Part shown: positions 30,300 to 38,691 of the stretch, piece after piece | Layout of the letters: every line of letters begins with the position of its first letter | Position numbering within the stretch: the first letter of the stretch is position 1 | Origin: Bog-473 sp963807675 | GTDB taxonomy: Bacteria > Actinomycetota > Acidimicrobiia > Acidimicrobiales > RAAP-2 | Reading direction: 5' to 3' | Assembly (NCBI GenBank): GCA_963807675.1 | Contig: CAWECP010000013.1 | Location: 248,001 to 312,000 of the forward strand | Length of the DNA stretch: 64,000 bases | Notes under the pieces: model-generated | The model's input: only the letters and a program-made list of their open reading frames with translations | The model's database searches: none | What the model was told of the DNA's origin: nothing | Position numbers and translations under genes: made by a program

Positions 30300-31103
30300 G
30301 TGGCCCGCACCCCGATCGATTCCCACGAGTGGCTGAGCTTCGAGGACGAGGACGAGGAGCGGACATGGGTCTTCGACGCCACGTTCCTGACCAGCAACTG
30401 GACCTGCATCTTTGGGAACGGATGCCAGGGGGTGCTCACGGGCCCCGCACCCGAGCTCGTGCAGGGCTGCTGCAGCTACGGGGCGCACCTGGTCGACAAG
30501 AAGGACGCCCGGCGGGTGGAGAAGGCCGCGGCCACCTTGACCCCGGAGGAGTGGCAGAACCACGGGGTGAAGAAGAAGGTCATTGAGGTCAACAAGGATG
30601 GCGAGACGGTGACCAGGCTGCTCGACGACGCCTGCATCTTCCTGAACCGTCCCGGGTTCGCGGCCGGGCCCGGTTGCGCCCTCCACATCGCGGCCGTGAA
30701 ACGGGGTGTGAACCCGCTGCTGCTCAAGCCCGAGGTGTGCTGGCAGCTGCCGCTGCGGAGAGAGGACCAAGTCGACGACGAGTACGGCCACGTTACCTCG
30801 GTCATCCGGCAGTGGGACCGGCGGCACTGGGGCAAGGGTGGGCGCGAGTTCCACTGGTGGTGCACCGAGGCGCCCGACGCGTTCGTGGGGTCGCGACCCG
30901 TCTACAAGGAGATGGAGGCCGAGCTGACCGAGATGGTCGGGGCCAAGGTCTACAAGCAGTTCGTGTCGCTACTCGGCGAGCGCGACCGTGTGCGCCAAGA
31001 GGGTGTGCCGCTCCCCCACCCGGCGGTGCGCCGTCGCCATGGGCGCGGTCCGCAGGCTGGCGCGGAGATCGTCGCCTTGATGGAGGACGGCGGGGGCGCC
31101 TAG
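30300..31103 (+). CDS. cysteine-rich conserved protein, possibly YkgJ/DUF3109-like metal-binding
   Basis: A 267-residue protein of unknown function. Its conserved-looking cysteines are grouped: WTCIFGNGCQGV, then QGCCSYGAHL, DDACIFLNRPGFAAGPGC and KPEVCWQLPLR, then WWCTEAP. This spacing, with a CC pair and a Cys-x5-Cys, recalls the zinc/iron-chelating YkgJ-type families, but no exact family is claimed. It is basic-acidic mixed with no signal peptide or membrane helix, so cytoplasmic. Start GTG 30300 is set by the TAACGT box. Its stop overlaps the stop of the small zinc-ribbon gene on the other strand by 4 bp. Confidence 0.6.
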   Translation: MARTPIDSHEWLSFEDEDEERTWVFDATFLTSNWTCIFGNGCQGVLTGPAPELVQGCCSYGAHLVDKKDARRVEKAAATLTPEEWQNHGVKKKVIEVNKDGETVTRLLDDACIFLNRPGFAAGPGCALHIAAVKRGVNPLLLKPEVCWQLPLRREDQVDDEYGHVTSVIRQWDRRHWGKGGREFHWWCTEAPDAFVGSRPVYKEMEAELTEMVGAKVYKQFVSLLGERDRVRQEGVPLPHPAVRRRHGRGPQAGAEIVALMEDGGGA

Positions 31104-31306
31104 TCGTTCAGCGGGTCGTCCTCGGAGTGCGAGGGGGCCGGCATGGATCCGAGGATCCGGTCGTACTTGTCCTCTTCGGCCAGGCACCACGAAGCGTGGA
31201 CGTCGTCCGGCTCGGCGCCGCACTCAGGGCACCGCCCGGTGGATTCTGTCGAAGATCGCTTCAGGCTGCGCGCTTCCTCGAAGCGCCGATGGCGTCCCTT
31301 TTTCAC
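31100..31306 (-). CDS. small zinc-ribbon-like protein
   Basis: A 68-residue protein with a basic N-terminus (KKGRHRRFEEARSLKR), a CPECGAEPDDVHASWC segment with three cysteines and one histidine able to bind one zinc, and an acidic tail. GTG 31306 is preceded by AAGGAG at 5-nt spacing, good support for a real gene. It is convergent with the cysteine-rich gene and overlaps its stop by 4 bp. Role unknown; small single zinc-ribbons often bind nucleic acid or partner proteins. Confidence 0.6.
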   Translation of the reverse strand: MKKGRHRRFEEARSLKRSSTESTGRCPECGAEPDDVHASWCLAEEDKYDRILGSMPAPSHSEDDPLND

Positions 31307-31521
31307 GAGAACTCCTTGCTACACCCGGTTCGCGCACCTGGCTGCGCGACCCGCCCCTCGGCCAGACCGCTGAACCAGTTGCGGCCGTTGTTCGAGTGTA
31401 GTGGCTCGCCGTGCCCCGCTCGCCGGGCACCAGGTCAGACGAAGAATTACCGGCGGAGCGCCCATGAGCCCGCCGGGCGGATGACGGCTCGCCCGGGCGG
31501 GCGAATCGGGTCCTCAGCCAA

Positions 31522-31527
31522 TACGCT
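31522..31527 (+). promoter_or_regulatory. TAnnnT -10 box (leaderless) before 31535
   Basis: Reads TACGCT, 7 nt before GTG 31535. The same hexamer recurs before menE at 40531. It lies in the 228-bp region between the small zinc-ribbon gene and this one. Confidence 0.45.
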
Positions 31528-31534
31528 GGCCGAC

Positions 31535-31867
31535 GTGCCCGACTTCGACCCGCAGGAGATGGTGGCCCGTTTCCGGCTGCGGGCGGAGGCGGTGCGGTCG
31601 CGCGGCATGCCCCCGATCGAGGGGCCGGAGCGGGCACGCTTCCGCGAGCAAGCGCAGCGTGACTTCGCCGACTTCGCCATGATCGGCGACGCCGAAGCAG
31701 AGCTGGTCGACGGCATCTTGACGCTGCGCATCGACCTGCGGCCGCCCGAGAAGCCCGAGGCCGGCACGAACGTTGGTGGCGGCGACGGTGGAGGCCGCAA
31801 TGGCGACAGCGGCGGTGGCGAAGGCGGCGGCCGCGGCGGTGGCGAAGGCGGCGGACAAGCCCCCTAG
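31535..31867 (+). CDS. small conserved protein with glycine-rich tail, unknown function
   Basis: A 110-residue cytoplasmic protein. The first 80 residues (FDPQEMVARFRLRAEAVRSR, then QAQRDFADFAMIGDAEAELV) look alpha-helical and amphipathic. The last 30 are almost pure Gly with scattered Asp, Glu and Arg. Start GTG 31535 is chosen from the TACGCT box 7 nt upstream; ATG 31559 is a shorter alternative. It is convergent with a flavin reductase gene, 8 bp apart. No family recognised. Confidence 0.5.
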   Translation: MPDFDPQEMVARFRLRAEAVRSRGMPPIEGPERARFREQAQRDFADFAMIGDAEAELVDGILTLRIDLRPPEKPEAGTNVGGGDGGGRNGDSGGGEGGGRGGGEGGGQAP

Positions 31868-31875
31868 CCGGGGGG

Positions 31876-32466
31876 TCAACCGCCGTAGTGCATACGGGTG
31901 TCCTCCATGCGCAGCACCTCCGCCTCCGAGGGCTCTCCTCCCACGTCGACGACCTCGCCGAGGCACAAGACGTGGCTGCCGAGGTCCTGGGCGCTCGTCA
32001 GGGAGCACAGCAGGTGCCCGGCGGCGGAGGCCAGCACGGGCAGGCGCGCCGGGCCGACTTCGATGACCGCCTGGCTGGCCATAGCGGTGACCGTCCCGTC
32101 GGCGCTGCGCTCGACGTCCGCCACGGGCTTGACGAAGCGGCGGATGACGTCGCGGTCGCCCCGCTCGAGCAACGAGATGGCGAAGGCCTGCCCCTGGCGG
32201 ACCAGACGCGCCGTCACCGACTCGTGCTCCAGGGCGACGGCAACCAACTTCGGCTCCAGGCACACCTGGACGACAAGGTTGGCCGTCATGAGATTGATGT
32301 CGTCGCCGGCCCGGCTGCCGACGAGGTAGAGGCCGGTCGGCAGGGCCCACAGCACCCGGCGGCGGTGGCGGTCGAACACCTCGTCGTCGTCCGGGGTGGG
32401 GTCGCGTGGTGGAGGTGGCGGCCGTGGCGGTGGCGGTGAGGCAGGAGGCGGCGGGGTCGAAGTCAC
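31876..32466 (-). CDS. flavin reductase-like FMN-binding protein
   Basis: A 196-residue FMN-binding split-barrel protein. After a Pro-rich N-terminus (residues 1-25), the flavin reductase fold is shown by LPTGLYLVGSRAGDDINLMT, LVVQVCLEPKLVAVAL and GQAFAISLLERGDRDVIRRF, and by a late HVLCLGEVVDV strand. Such proteins supply reduced flavin to monooxygenases or act as stand-alone FMN oxidoreductases; the partner is not obvious nearby. The start overlaps the lipoprotein gene stop by 4 bp, so it is cotranscribed with the lipoprotein and tyrS. Confidence 0.75.
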   Translation of the reverse strand: MTSTPPPPASPPPPRPPPPPRDPTPDDDEVFDRHRRRVLWALPTGLYLVGSRAGDDINLMTANLVVQVCLEPKLVAVALEHESVTARLVRQGQAFAISLLERGDRDVIRRFVKPVADVERSADGTVTAMASQAVIEVGPARLPVLASAAGHLLCSLTSAQDLGSHVLCLGEVVDVGGEPSEAEVLRMEDTRMHYGG

Positions 32467-33008
32467 CCGAAGATCCCGCCGATGCCCGAGTTGCCGCTGT
32501 TGCCCGAGGTGGTCGTGGTGACCGGGGGCTGGCCGTCGATGGACCGGATGCGCTGGATCACTTCACCGTAGAGCGCGTCGGCCTTGATGCCGTCACGCTC
32601 CGAGGTGAGGAGCAACTTCTCGTTGGTAGTGCCGGCGTCGTAGCAGTCGTTCCCGGCCGTGCCCTCGAGCCCGTAGGCCTGGGTCAACAGGTCGGTCACG
32701 GTGGGGTCGGGCGAGGGCAGGGAGCTGTTGGCCATTTCGGCGTCGTTGACCATGGTGGAGCAGGCCGCGTGGAGGGCGCCGGTGCCGTTGGGCGCCACCT
32801 TGGCGATGCGCGCGTTGTCGGCGACGAGCGTACCGATGTCCGCCCCGAAGCTGGTGCCGCTCACCCAGACCGACATCCGGTGGGACGTCGAGCCCTCCTG
32901 GTCCGCCCCGGCGCACGAGGTGAGGGTGAGGGCGGCGGTGAGCACGAGTACCAGTGGAAGCAGTCGAGTGGAGGAGCGGGTCCGGCGGCCGGGTCGCCTT
33001 CGCCTCAT
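32463..33008 (-). CDS. predicted lipoprotein of unknown function
   Basis: A 181-residue exported lipoprotein: Arg-rich n-region, hydrophobic LLPLVLVLTAALTL, and a lipobox ending LTSC with the lipidated Cys at about residue 33. The mature part has a few further Cys and a Ser/Gly/Asn-rich C-terminal tail (TTTTSGNSGNSG). It is anchored on the outer face of the membrane. No family is recognised. Its ATG overlaps the tyrS stop (ATGA), so it is coupled to tyrS translation, which is odd for an exported protein. Confidence 0.65.
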   Translation of the reverse strand: MRRRRPGRRTRSSTRLLPLVLVLTAALTLTSCAGADQEGSTSHRMSVWVSGTSFGADIGTLVADNARIAKVAPNGTGALHAACSTMVNDAEMANSSLPSPDPTVTDLLTQAYGLEGTAGNDCYDAGTTNEKLLLTSERDGIKADALYGEVIQRIRSIDGQPPVTTTTSGNSGNSGIGGIFG

Positions 33009-34279
33009 GTGGCCCGGACGATGTGGACGTCGCGGCGACCCTTGCGCACGACGATGTAGCGGTCGTGCAGCAGGTCGTCCGTCCCGAGCGTCCGGGTGCC
33101 GTCGGTCTGGCGGACGTTGTTGACGTACGCGCCGCCCTGGTCGACCGTGCGCCGGGCCTCGCCCTTGGACTTGGCCAGCCCGGTTCGCTCGAGCAGGTCG
33201 ACGACGGTGAGCGCGCCGTCGAGGAGCTCGGCGCGCGGGAGGGACGTCGTGGGGGCGTCCTCGGTGACCGCCAGCAGCATCTCCTCGGAGAGCCCGGCGA
33301 TCTCCTCGCCGAAGAGCGCCGCCGAGGCCTCCTCGCACTTGGCCACCTCGGCCTCCCCGTGCACCATGGTGACCACGGACCGGGCCAGGGCCTTCTGGGC
33401 CGAACGGCGCGCCGGGTCCGTCGCCGTCTCCGAGTCCAGTTGGCCGATTGCGTCGTGATCCAAGAAGGTCAGGAAACGGAGGAGCTGGCCGACCTGTTCG
33501 TCCGCGGTGTTCACGAAGAACTGGTACATGGCGTAGGGGCTGGTCCGGGTGCGGTCGAGCCAGACGGTGCCACTCTCCGACTTGCCGTACTTGGTGCCGT
33601 CGGGCTTGAGGATGAGCGGCGTGGTGATGCCGTACGCCTCGTCGCCGGTGACCTTGCGGATGAGCTCGACGCCCATGGTGATGTTGCCCCACTGGTCGCT
33701 GCCGCCGATCTGCAGGTCGCAGCCGTGGTCGACGTGGAGGCGCAGGAAGTCGTAGGCCTGCAGCAGCATGTAGCTGAACTCGGTGTACGAGATGCCCTGG
33801 TCGGGGCGCTCGAAGCGGGCCTTGACCGACTCCTTGCCCACCATCTGGTTCACCGTGAAGTGCTTGCCGACGTCGCGCAGGTATTCGAGCGTGGACAGCG
33901 AGCCGAGCCAGTCGATGTTGTTGAGCAGGAGGGCCCGGCCGTCGCCGAGGTCGAGGAACTGCCCCAGCTGGGGGCGGATGCGCTCGAGATGGGCCGCGAT
34001 GGTGTCCACGGTGAGGAGCTGGCGCTCATCTTGCTTACCGCCCGGGTCGCCGATCATGCCGGTGCCACCGCCGGCCAAGGAGATGGGGCGGTGCCCGCCC
34101 TCCTGGAACCGGCGCAGCGTGCAGAGCTGGAGGAGGTTGCCCACGTGGAGTGAATCGGCCGAGGGGTCGAAGCCTGCGTAGAGGGTGAGGCCCGGTTGGT
34201 CGAGGCGTTTCGGCAGGTCCGGGTCGGTCATTTGGTGGATCAGGCCGCGGAAGGCGAGGTCCTCCGAGAGCGTGGGCAT
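33005..34279 (-). CDS. tyrS: tyrosyl-tRNA synthetase
   Basis: A 424-residue class Ic aminoacyl-tRNA synthetase. Rossmann core with LYAGFDPSADSLHVGN (HIGH variant HVGN), tyrosine-binding TEFSYMLLQAYDFLRL, QIGGSDQWGNI, and the KMSKS-like loop KYGKSESG. A C-terminal S4 domain carries LAKSKGEARRTVDQGGAYVN. ATG 34279 gives the usual N-terminus; the upstream in-frame extension is not conserved. It is divergent from the carotenoid oxygenase gene, 40 bp apart. Confidence 0.96.
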   Translation of the reverse strand: MPTLSEDLAFRGLIHQMTDPDLPKRLDQPGLTLYAGFDPSADSLHVGNLLQLCTLRRFQEGGHRPISLAGGGTGMIGDPGGKQDERQLLTVDTIAAHLERIRPQLGQFLDLGDGRALLLNNIDWLGSLSTLEYLRDVGKHFTVNQMVGKESVKARFERPDQGISYTEFSYMLLQAYDFLRLHVDHGCDLQIGGSDQWGNITMGVELIRKVTGDEAYGITTPLILKPDGTKYGKSESGTVWLDRTRTSPYAMYQFFVNTADEQVGQLLRFLTFLDHDAIGQLDSETATDPARRSAQKALARSVVTMVHGEAEVAKCEEASAALFGEEIAGLSEEMLLAVTEDAPTTSLPRAELLDGALTVVDLLERTGLAKSKGEARRTVDQGGAYVNNVRQTDGTRTLGTDDLLHDRYIVVRKGRRDVHIVRAT

Positions 34280-34319
34280 GCCTTTGACTCTGCCATACGC
34301 AGGTAGGTTGATCGGCTGC

Positions 34320-35759
34320 ATGGTGCTCGGGAGCGGGACGTCGGGGTCGGGTGCCGGGGCGGCGCTGCCCATGGAGGGGGCGCTGCCGCCGGACCTGCAG
34401 GGGACGCTGTTCCGGGTGGGGCCGAGTGAAGCAGGTACGGGGGGCGGTGGTGGTCATGGCGGAGGTGGTGGTGCGCTCCACGCCGTCGAGCTGCGCGACG
34501 GTCGGGCGGTCTCGTACCTGCGCCGGGATTCGGCGGCCGATGCCGGGGTGTTCTGGCACGCCGGCTCGGTGCTGGCGCTGCCCGAGAGAGGTCAGCCCTC
34601 GCAGTACGACCGTTTCCTCGAGCCGCAGGAGTTCGCCGGCGGGCTGACGGTTCCCATCGCGTCGCACGTGCATCGGGTGGCGGCCGACGGCGGGCGCGTG
34701 CTGTTCTCCGTCGAGGGTGGCGAAGACGACGAAGACGACGCGGCCGGTACCGAGGAGGGCATTCGGCTGCGCCTCGGCGAGTGGGACGCCGGCGGCAGCT
34801 TGCGGGCCGCTCAGGCCGTCGAGCTGGAGCGGGCCACCTGGCAACACGACATCGGGGTGACCTCGGGGCACGTCGTGTTCATTGAGTCGCCGACCACCCG
34901 CTTGGCCGACGCCGGCGGCGCGGCGGTGCCCTTCGGATGGGTGCCCGGAGCCGAGGGCTGGGTCGGCGTCGTGCGCCGCGGCGGCGACGGGACCGGGGTG
35001 CGCTGGTTCCGGGTGGACCCGTGCCTGGTGACCCACGTGCTCGGGGCCTGGGAGCTGGGTGGTGGTGGCGGTGGTGGGGCTGGCGGCGCCGATAATCGCG
35101 AAGAGCCCGAAATCGTCACCTTCGTGTGCCGCTACGAGGCACCCGAGCCAGGACAGGGATTCGACACCACGACGTCGGTCGTGGGTCCGGCCGGCATCGG
35201 CCGGGTGCCCATCGGGCCCGGGCTGCCGGTGCTCGAGCGTTGGCGAACGGTGAGCGGGTGGTTGGAGCGGGCGCTGCTGGACGAGCGGCCCGTCGAGTAC
35301 GTGCGCATGGATGCGACCCTGGAGGGTGAGGCCTTCCGCTACGGCTACGGCGTGGAGCTGGCCTGGACTCCCGGGTCAGGGGCCGGGTCGTGGACGGCGA
35401 CGGGGACCGGGACCGGGACGTCGGTGGGGTCGACGTCGTCGGTGGACCTGGACCGCTCAGTGGTCTCCTCGGTCGGCCTGCTGAGATTCGACCTGACCAG
35501 GGACGAGGTGGCGTCGTGGGATCCAGGTCCGGGGCGGACGCCCAGCGAGCCCATCTTCGTGCGCGGCGCTGACGGCCGGAGCGACGACGAGGGATGGGTC
35601 CTGACCGTGGTCGAGGACGCCACCCGTGGGGCCAGCGACCTCTACGTGCTGGACGCGTCCTCGCTGGGCCGGCGTGGTCCCGAGGCCGTCATCCACCTGC
35701 CCGAGCGCCTGCCCTTCCGCAGCCACGGGGAGTGGACGCCGGCCGATCGCTATCGCTGA
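34320..35759 (+). CDS. carotenoid oxygenase family protein (RPE65/CCD type)
   Basis: A 479-residue non-haem iron dioxygenase that cleaves a polyene or stilbene-like double bond. The family N-terminus LPPDLQGTLFRVGP is at about residue 22. Four candidate iron-binding His are seen: SHVHRV (116/118), WQHDIGV (176), VTHVLGAWE (239) and FRSHGEWTP (469). SDLYVLDASSL near the end is a typical blade segment. Gly-rich (39-52), acidic (135-142) and GT-repeat insertions interrupt the fold in loops. Substrate unknown: no crtB/crtI genes are in the window. Start ATG 34320; GTG 34323 is equally possible. Confidence 0.75.
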   Translation: MVLGSGTSGSGAGAALPMEGALPPDLQGTLFRVGPSEAGTGGGGGHGGGGGALHAVELRDGRAVSYLRRDSAADAGVFWHAGSVLALPERGQPSQYDRFLEPQEFAGGLTVPIASHVHRVAADGGRVLFSVEGGEDDEDDAAGTEEGIRLRLGEWDAGGSLRAAQAVELERATWQHDIGVTSGHVVFIESPTTRLADAGGAAVPFGWVPGAEGWVGVVRRGGDGTGVRWFRVDPCLVTHVLGAWELGGGGGGGAGGADNREEPEIVTFVCRYEAPEPGQGFDTTTSVVGPAGIGRVPIGPGLPVLERWRTVSGWLERALLDERPVEYVRMDATLEGEAFRYGYGVELAWTPGSGAGSWTATGTGTGTSVGSTSSVDLDRSVVSSVGLLRFDLTRDEVASWDPGPGRTPSEPIFVRGADGRSDDEGWVLTVVEDATRGASDLYVLDASSLGRRGPEAVIHLPERLPFRSHGEWTPADRYR

Positions 35760-35844
35760 GCCACTCGGTATTTCGCTCGAATCTGTGTCGCCGGGTACCG
35801 CAGGCGCGACGTCGCCGCGCTCGGCGCGACCGTTCACCCGCAGT

Positions 35845-37023
35845 ATGACGACCGCGACCACCCTCCGTGACGGCCCCCGACCCGACTCGGTGTCCCGGCG
35901 CACCGAGTCGCTGGTGGCCAGCGTCGCGCAGCACCACCGGGCCATCTCCGCCCACCAAAGTCAGCTGCTGGCAGCCGTGGTGGAGCTTGACCGGCGCAAG
36001 GCCTGGCGTGTCGACGGCGCCACGTCCATGGTCGGCTGGCTCGTGCAGCGGTGCGGCGTCACCGCGGCCACGGCCCGGGAATGGGTCACCGCAGCCGCCA
36101 AGCTGAAGGAGCTCCCGCAGATCTCGGATGCGCTGTCCAAGGGGAAGCTGTCGTTCGACCAGGTCAAGCCTCTCGTCGAGGTGGCCAAGCCGGAGACCGA
36201 CGCCACCCTGGCCGAACAGGCCACGCGTTGGTCGGCCAAGCAGGTCCGCGAGCTCGCCATCGCGGCGCGGAACCAGTCCGACGCCCAGGCGACCGGCCAG
36301 TACGCCAGGCGCTTCCTGCGCTTCGACGACCGGCGGCGCAGTCTGACCGGCGTGCTCCCCGAGGACCAGTACGCGGTCGTGAAGAGCTCGCTCATCGCCC
36401 GGGCGAGCCGACGTCTGCGCGACAAGACGCCCTTCGACCGCCGCCTGGCCGATGCCCTCGTCGCCGTGTGCAAGAAGGACGCCGATGGCGACGGCGCGGC
36501 CGGCGGTGCGGAACGGGCCGGCGGGATGCGGCGGAACCGACCGACGGTCGTCGTCCACGCCGACCTTTCGTATCTGGCCGGGGGCGGCGGCGGAGCCGAG
36601 CTCGACGTCTTGGGCCCGCTCTCCCGGGAGGTGGCCCGTCGGTTGGCCTGTGACGCCAAGGTGCTCGTCTCGGCCGACGGTCCGAACGGGCAGAGCCTCA
36701 ACCTCGGCCGCACCCGGCGCGACCCCTCCGACGCACAGCGCATCGCCATCCGGCGCCGGGACAAGGGCTGTCGCTTCCCGGGCTGCTCGCACACCGAGTT
36801 CACCGACGTGCACCACCTCCTCCACTGGATCGACGGCGGTTGCACGGACATGGACAACCTCGTCGAGCTGTGTGACGAGCACCACCGGTGCGTGCACGAG
36901 ATGGGATGGAAGGTGACGGGCGACGCCAACATCGAGCTCGTCTTCCGCAGCCCCACCGGACGGCTGTCGACGTCGACCCCCTCGCCCGCCTCTACGTCAG
37001 CGCGAGACGGACCGCCTGGTTGA
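35845..37023 (+). CDS. DUF222 (13E12-type) HNH endonuclease domain protein
   Basis: A 392-residue protein with an N-terminal DUF222 helical domain (about 30-290) and a C-terminal HNH nuclease domain: CRFPGCSHTEFTDVHHLLHW, then DNLVELCDEHHRCVHE (about 312-362), with four zinc Cys/His and the catalytic DVHH. These 13E12-type genes occur in many diverged copies across actinobacterial genomes and are linked to mobile or repetitive loci. The nuclease motif looks intact. Its 3' end overlaps menD, on the other strand, by 32 bp. Confidence 0.85.
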   Translation: MTTATTLRDGPRPDSVSRRTESLVASVAQHHRAISAHQSQLLAAVVELDRRKAWRVDGATSMVGWLVQRCGVTAATAREWVTAAAKLKELPQISDALSKGKLSFDQVKPLVEVAKPETDATLAEQATRWSAKQVRELAIAARNQSDAQATGQYARRFLRFDDRRRSLTGVLPEDQYAVVKSSLIARASRRLRDKTPFDRRLADALVAVCKKDADGDGAAGGAERAGGMRRNRPTVVVHADLSYLAGGGGGAELDVLGPLSREVARRLACDAKVLVSADGPNGQSLNLGRTRRDPSDAQRIAIRRRDKGCRFPGCSHTEFTDVHHLLHWIDGGCTDMDNLVELCDEHHRCVHEMGWKVTGDANIELVFRSPTGRLSTSTPSPASTSARDGPPG

Positions 37024-38686
37024 TCGCGTCGTGCAGGGCGACGTTCTCGGAGCGCCCCGGCACCATCACCCGCACCAGCGCGGGCCCCGATCCGGCCAGA
37101 GCCGGCTCCAGCTGCTCCAGCGACGTCACCTCCCGCACCGGGAGGCCGAAGCCACGCGCCACGGCGCCGATGTCACTCGACGGAGGCGTGCCGAAGAGGC
37201 GCTCGAACACGTCGGGTTCCAGGGTGCTCGCCTGGGGCAGGAACGAGAAGATCCCGCCGCCTCCGTTGTCGAGGACGACGAAGGTACAGGGCACGGCGTC
37301 CGGCAGGTTGACCAGCCCGGACACATCGTGCAGGAAGGCGAGATCGCCGAGGAGCGCGATCGTCCGGTGTCCCGACGCCGCCTGCGACTCGGACGTGGCG
37401 ACACCCAGCGCGGTCGACACGACGCCGTCGATGCCGTTGACGCCCCGGTTGGCCAGGACCCGCGGTGGTGCCGGCTCGGGGGCGGCGAACCACTCGAGGT
37501 CCCGGATCGGCATGGACGCCGCGGCCACCACGGTCTCGTCGTGTCGTGCCGCGTGGGCGTACACGGCGCGGGCGATCTGCGGCTCGCTGAGCTCATGGCC
37601 GAGCGCGTGCTCGATGGCGGCCTGTGCCGTGACCTCGCGGGCGCGCCAGCTGTCGAGCCAGTCTGCGTCACATGGGGCGGCGCCGGCGCCGGCGCCGGCG
37701 GCGGCTGCGGCAGTCGCGGTGGCGAGCCAGGCGTCGGCATCGCCGTGCACGAACTCGGTGGCCACCCGGTTCGGGTCCGCCCATTGCCAGGACGGATCCA
37801 CCACGACGACGCGGGCCCCGGCCGACGCCGCCGAGGCCACGTACTCGCCGACGACCCGCGAAAGCCAGGGCGACCCGAGCAACACGACGGTCTCGGGGAG
37901 GGGGACGGCGGCGCGCACGATGGCATCGGCGGCCGCGATGGTGCCGGGCGTGCGGCAGCGCGAACGCGGGTCGGCCAGGACGGGCCAGTGGAGCCGCTCG
38001 CCCAGCGCGTGGACGAGCGCCGCGTCGGGTGGCATCGGCGACTGGCCGCCCACGATGACCAGCCCTCGGCCGCTCAACGGCTCCCCCGGCGGCGCCTCAC
38101 GGGGCCGGACGGCCATTTCGGACCGTGGTGGCGCGGCGCGCACCGGCAGCTCGCCCGCCTTCCCAGTCAGAGGGTCGCGGAAAGCCAGGTTGAGGTGCAC
38201 CGGCCCGGGGCCGTACGGCCCCCGGGTGGACTCGGCGAAGGCGCGGGCGGCCAGCGGCCGCCACGTGCGTTCGTGGCCCTCAGTGGGTACCCCCGGCGAG
38301 ACCGCCCATCGGGTCGCCGTCGTGAAGAGCCCCACCTGGTCGATCGTCTGCGGCGCACCCGTCTCGTGGAGCTCCGGCGGCCGGTCGGCGGTGCAGACGA
38401 TCAGCGGCACACGGGCATGGTGCGCCTCCACGACGGCGGGGTGGAGCTCGGCGGCGGCCGTCCCGCTCGTCACACACACCACGGTGGGCCGGCCCGACGC
38501 CATGGCCAGCCCCAGTGCGAAGAACGCGGCGCTGCGCTCGTCCAGGCGCACGTGCGCCCGCAGCCGCTCGGCCAGCGGCAGCGCCAGAGGGGTGGACCGC
38601 GAGCCGGGACAGATGACGGCGTCGGTCACGCCGAGGCGGACCCATTCGTCCACCAGGGTGGCGGTGAAGGTGGCCTGTACGCTCAC
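36992..38686 (-). CDS. menD: SEPHCHC synthase (menaquinone biosynthesis)
   Basis: A 564-residue ThDP enzyme joining isochorismate and 2-oxoglutarate. N-terminal ATFTATLVDEWVRLGVTDAV and CPGSRSTPLALPLAERL; catalytic Glu region LDERSAAFFALGLA; ThDP/Mg region TIALLGDLAFLHDVSGL and DNGGGGIFSFLP. GTG 38686 is chosen for the standard N-terminus; GTG 38698 is possible and would overlap menH. It is head-to-head with menH with starts only a few bases apart, so each promoter must lie inside the other gene's 5' coding region. Confidence 0.94.
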   Translation of the reverse strand: MSVQATFTATLVDEWVRLGVTDAVICPGSRSTPLALPLAERLRAHVRLDERSAAFFALGLAMASGRPTVVCVTSGTAAAELHPAVVEAHHARVPLIVCTADRPPELHETGAPQTIDQVGLFTTATRWAVSPGVPTEGHERTWRPLAARAFAESTRGPYGPGPVHLNLAFRDPLTGKAGELPVRAAPPRSEMAVRPREAPPGEPLSGRGLVIVGGQSPMPPDAALVHALGERLHWPVLADPRSRCRTPGTIAAADAIVRAAVPLPETVVLLGSPWLSRVVGEYVASAASAGARVVVVDPSWQWADPNRVATEFVHGDADAWLATATAAAAAGAGAGAAPCDADWLDSWRAREVTAQAAIEHALGHELSEPQIARAVYAHAARHDETVVAAASMPIRDLEWFAAPEPAPPRVLANRGVNGIDGVVSTALGVATSESQAASGHRTIALLGDLAFLHDVSGLVNLPDAVPCTFVVLDNGGGGIFSFLPQASTLEPDVFERLFGTPPSSDIGAVARGFGLPVREVTSLEQLEPALAGSGPALVRVMVPGRSENVALHDAINQAVRLALT

Positions 38687-38691
38687 CCGGA

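Noticed and set aside
31307..31534. tRNA or small gene in the gap between divergent genes.
   Set aside because: No cloverleaf arms or T-loop GTTCRA with pairing stems; the frames present are Arg/Pro-rich shadows.
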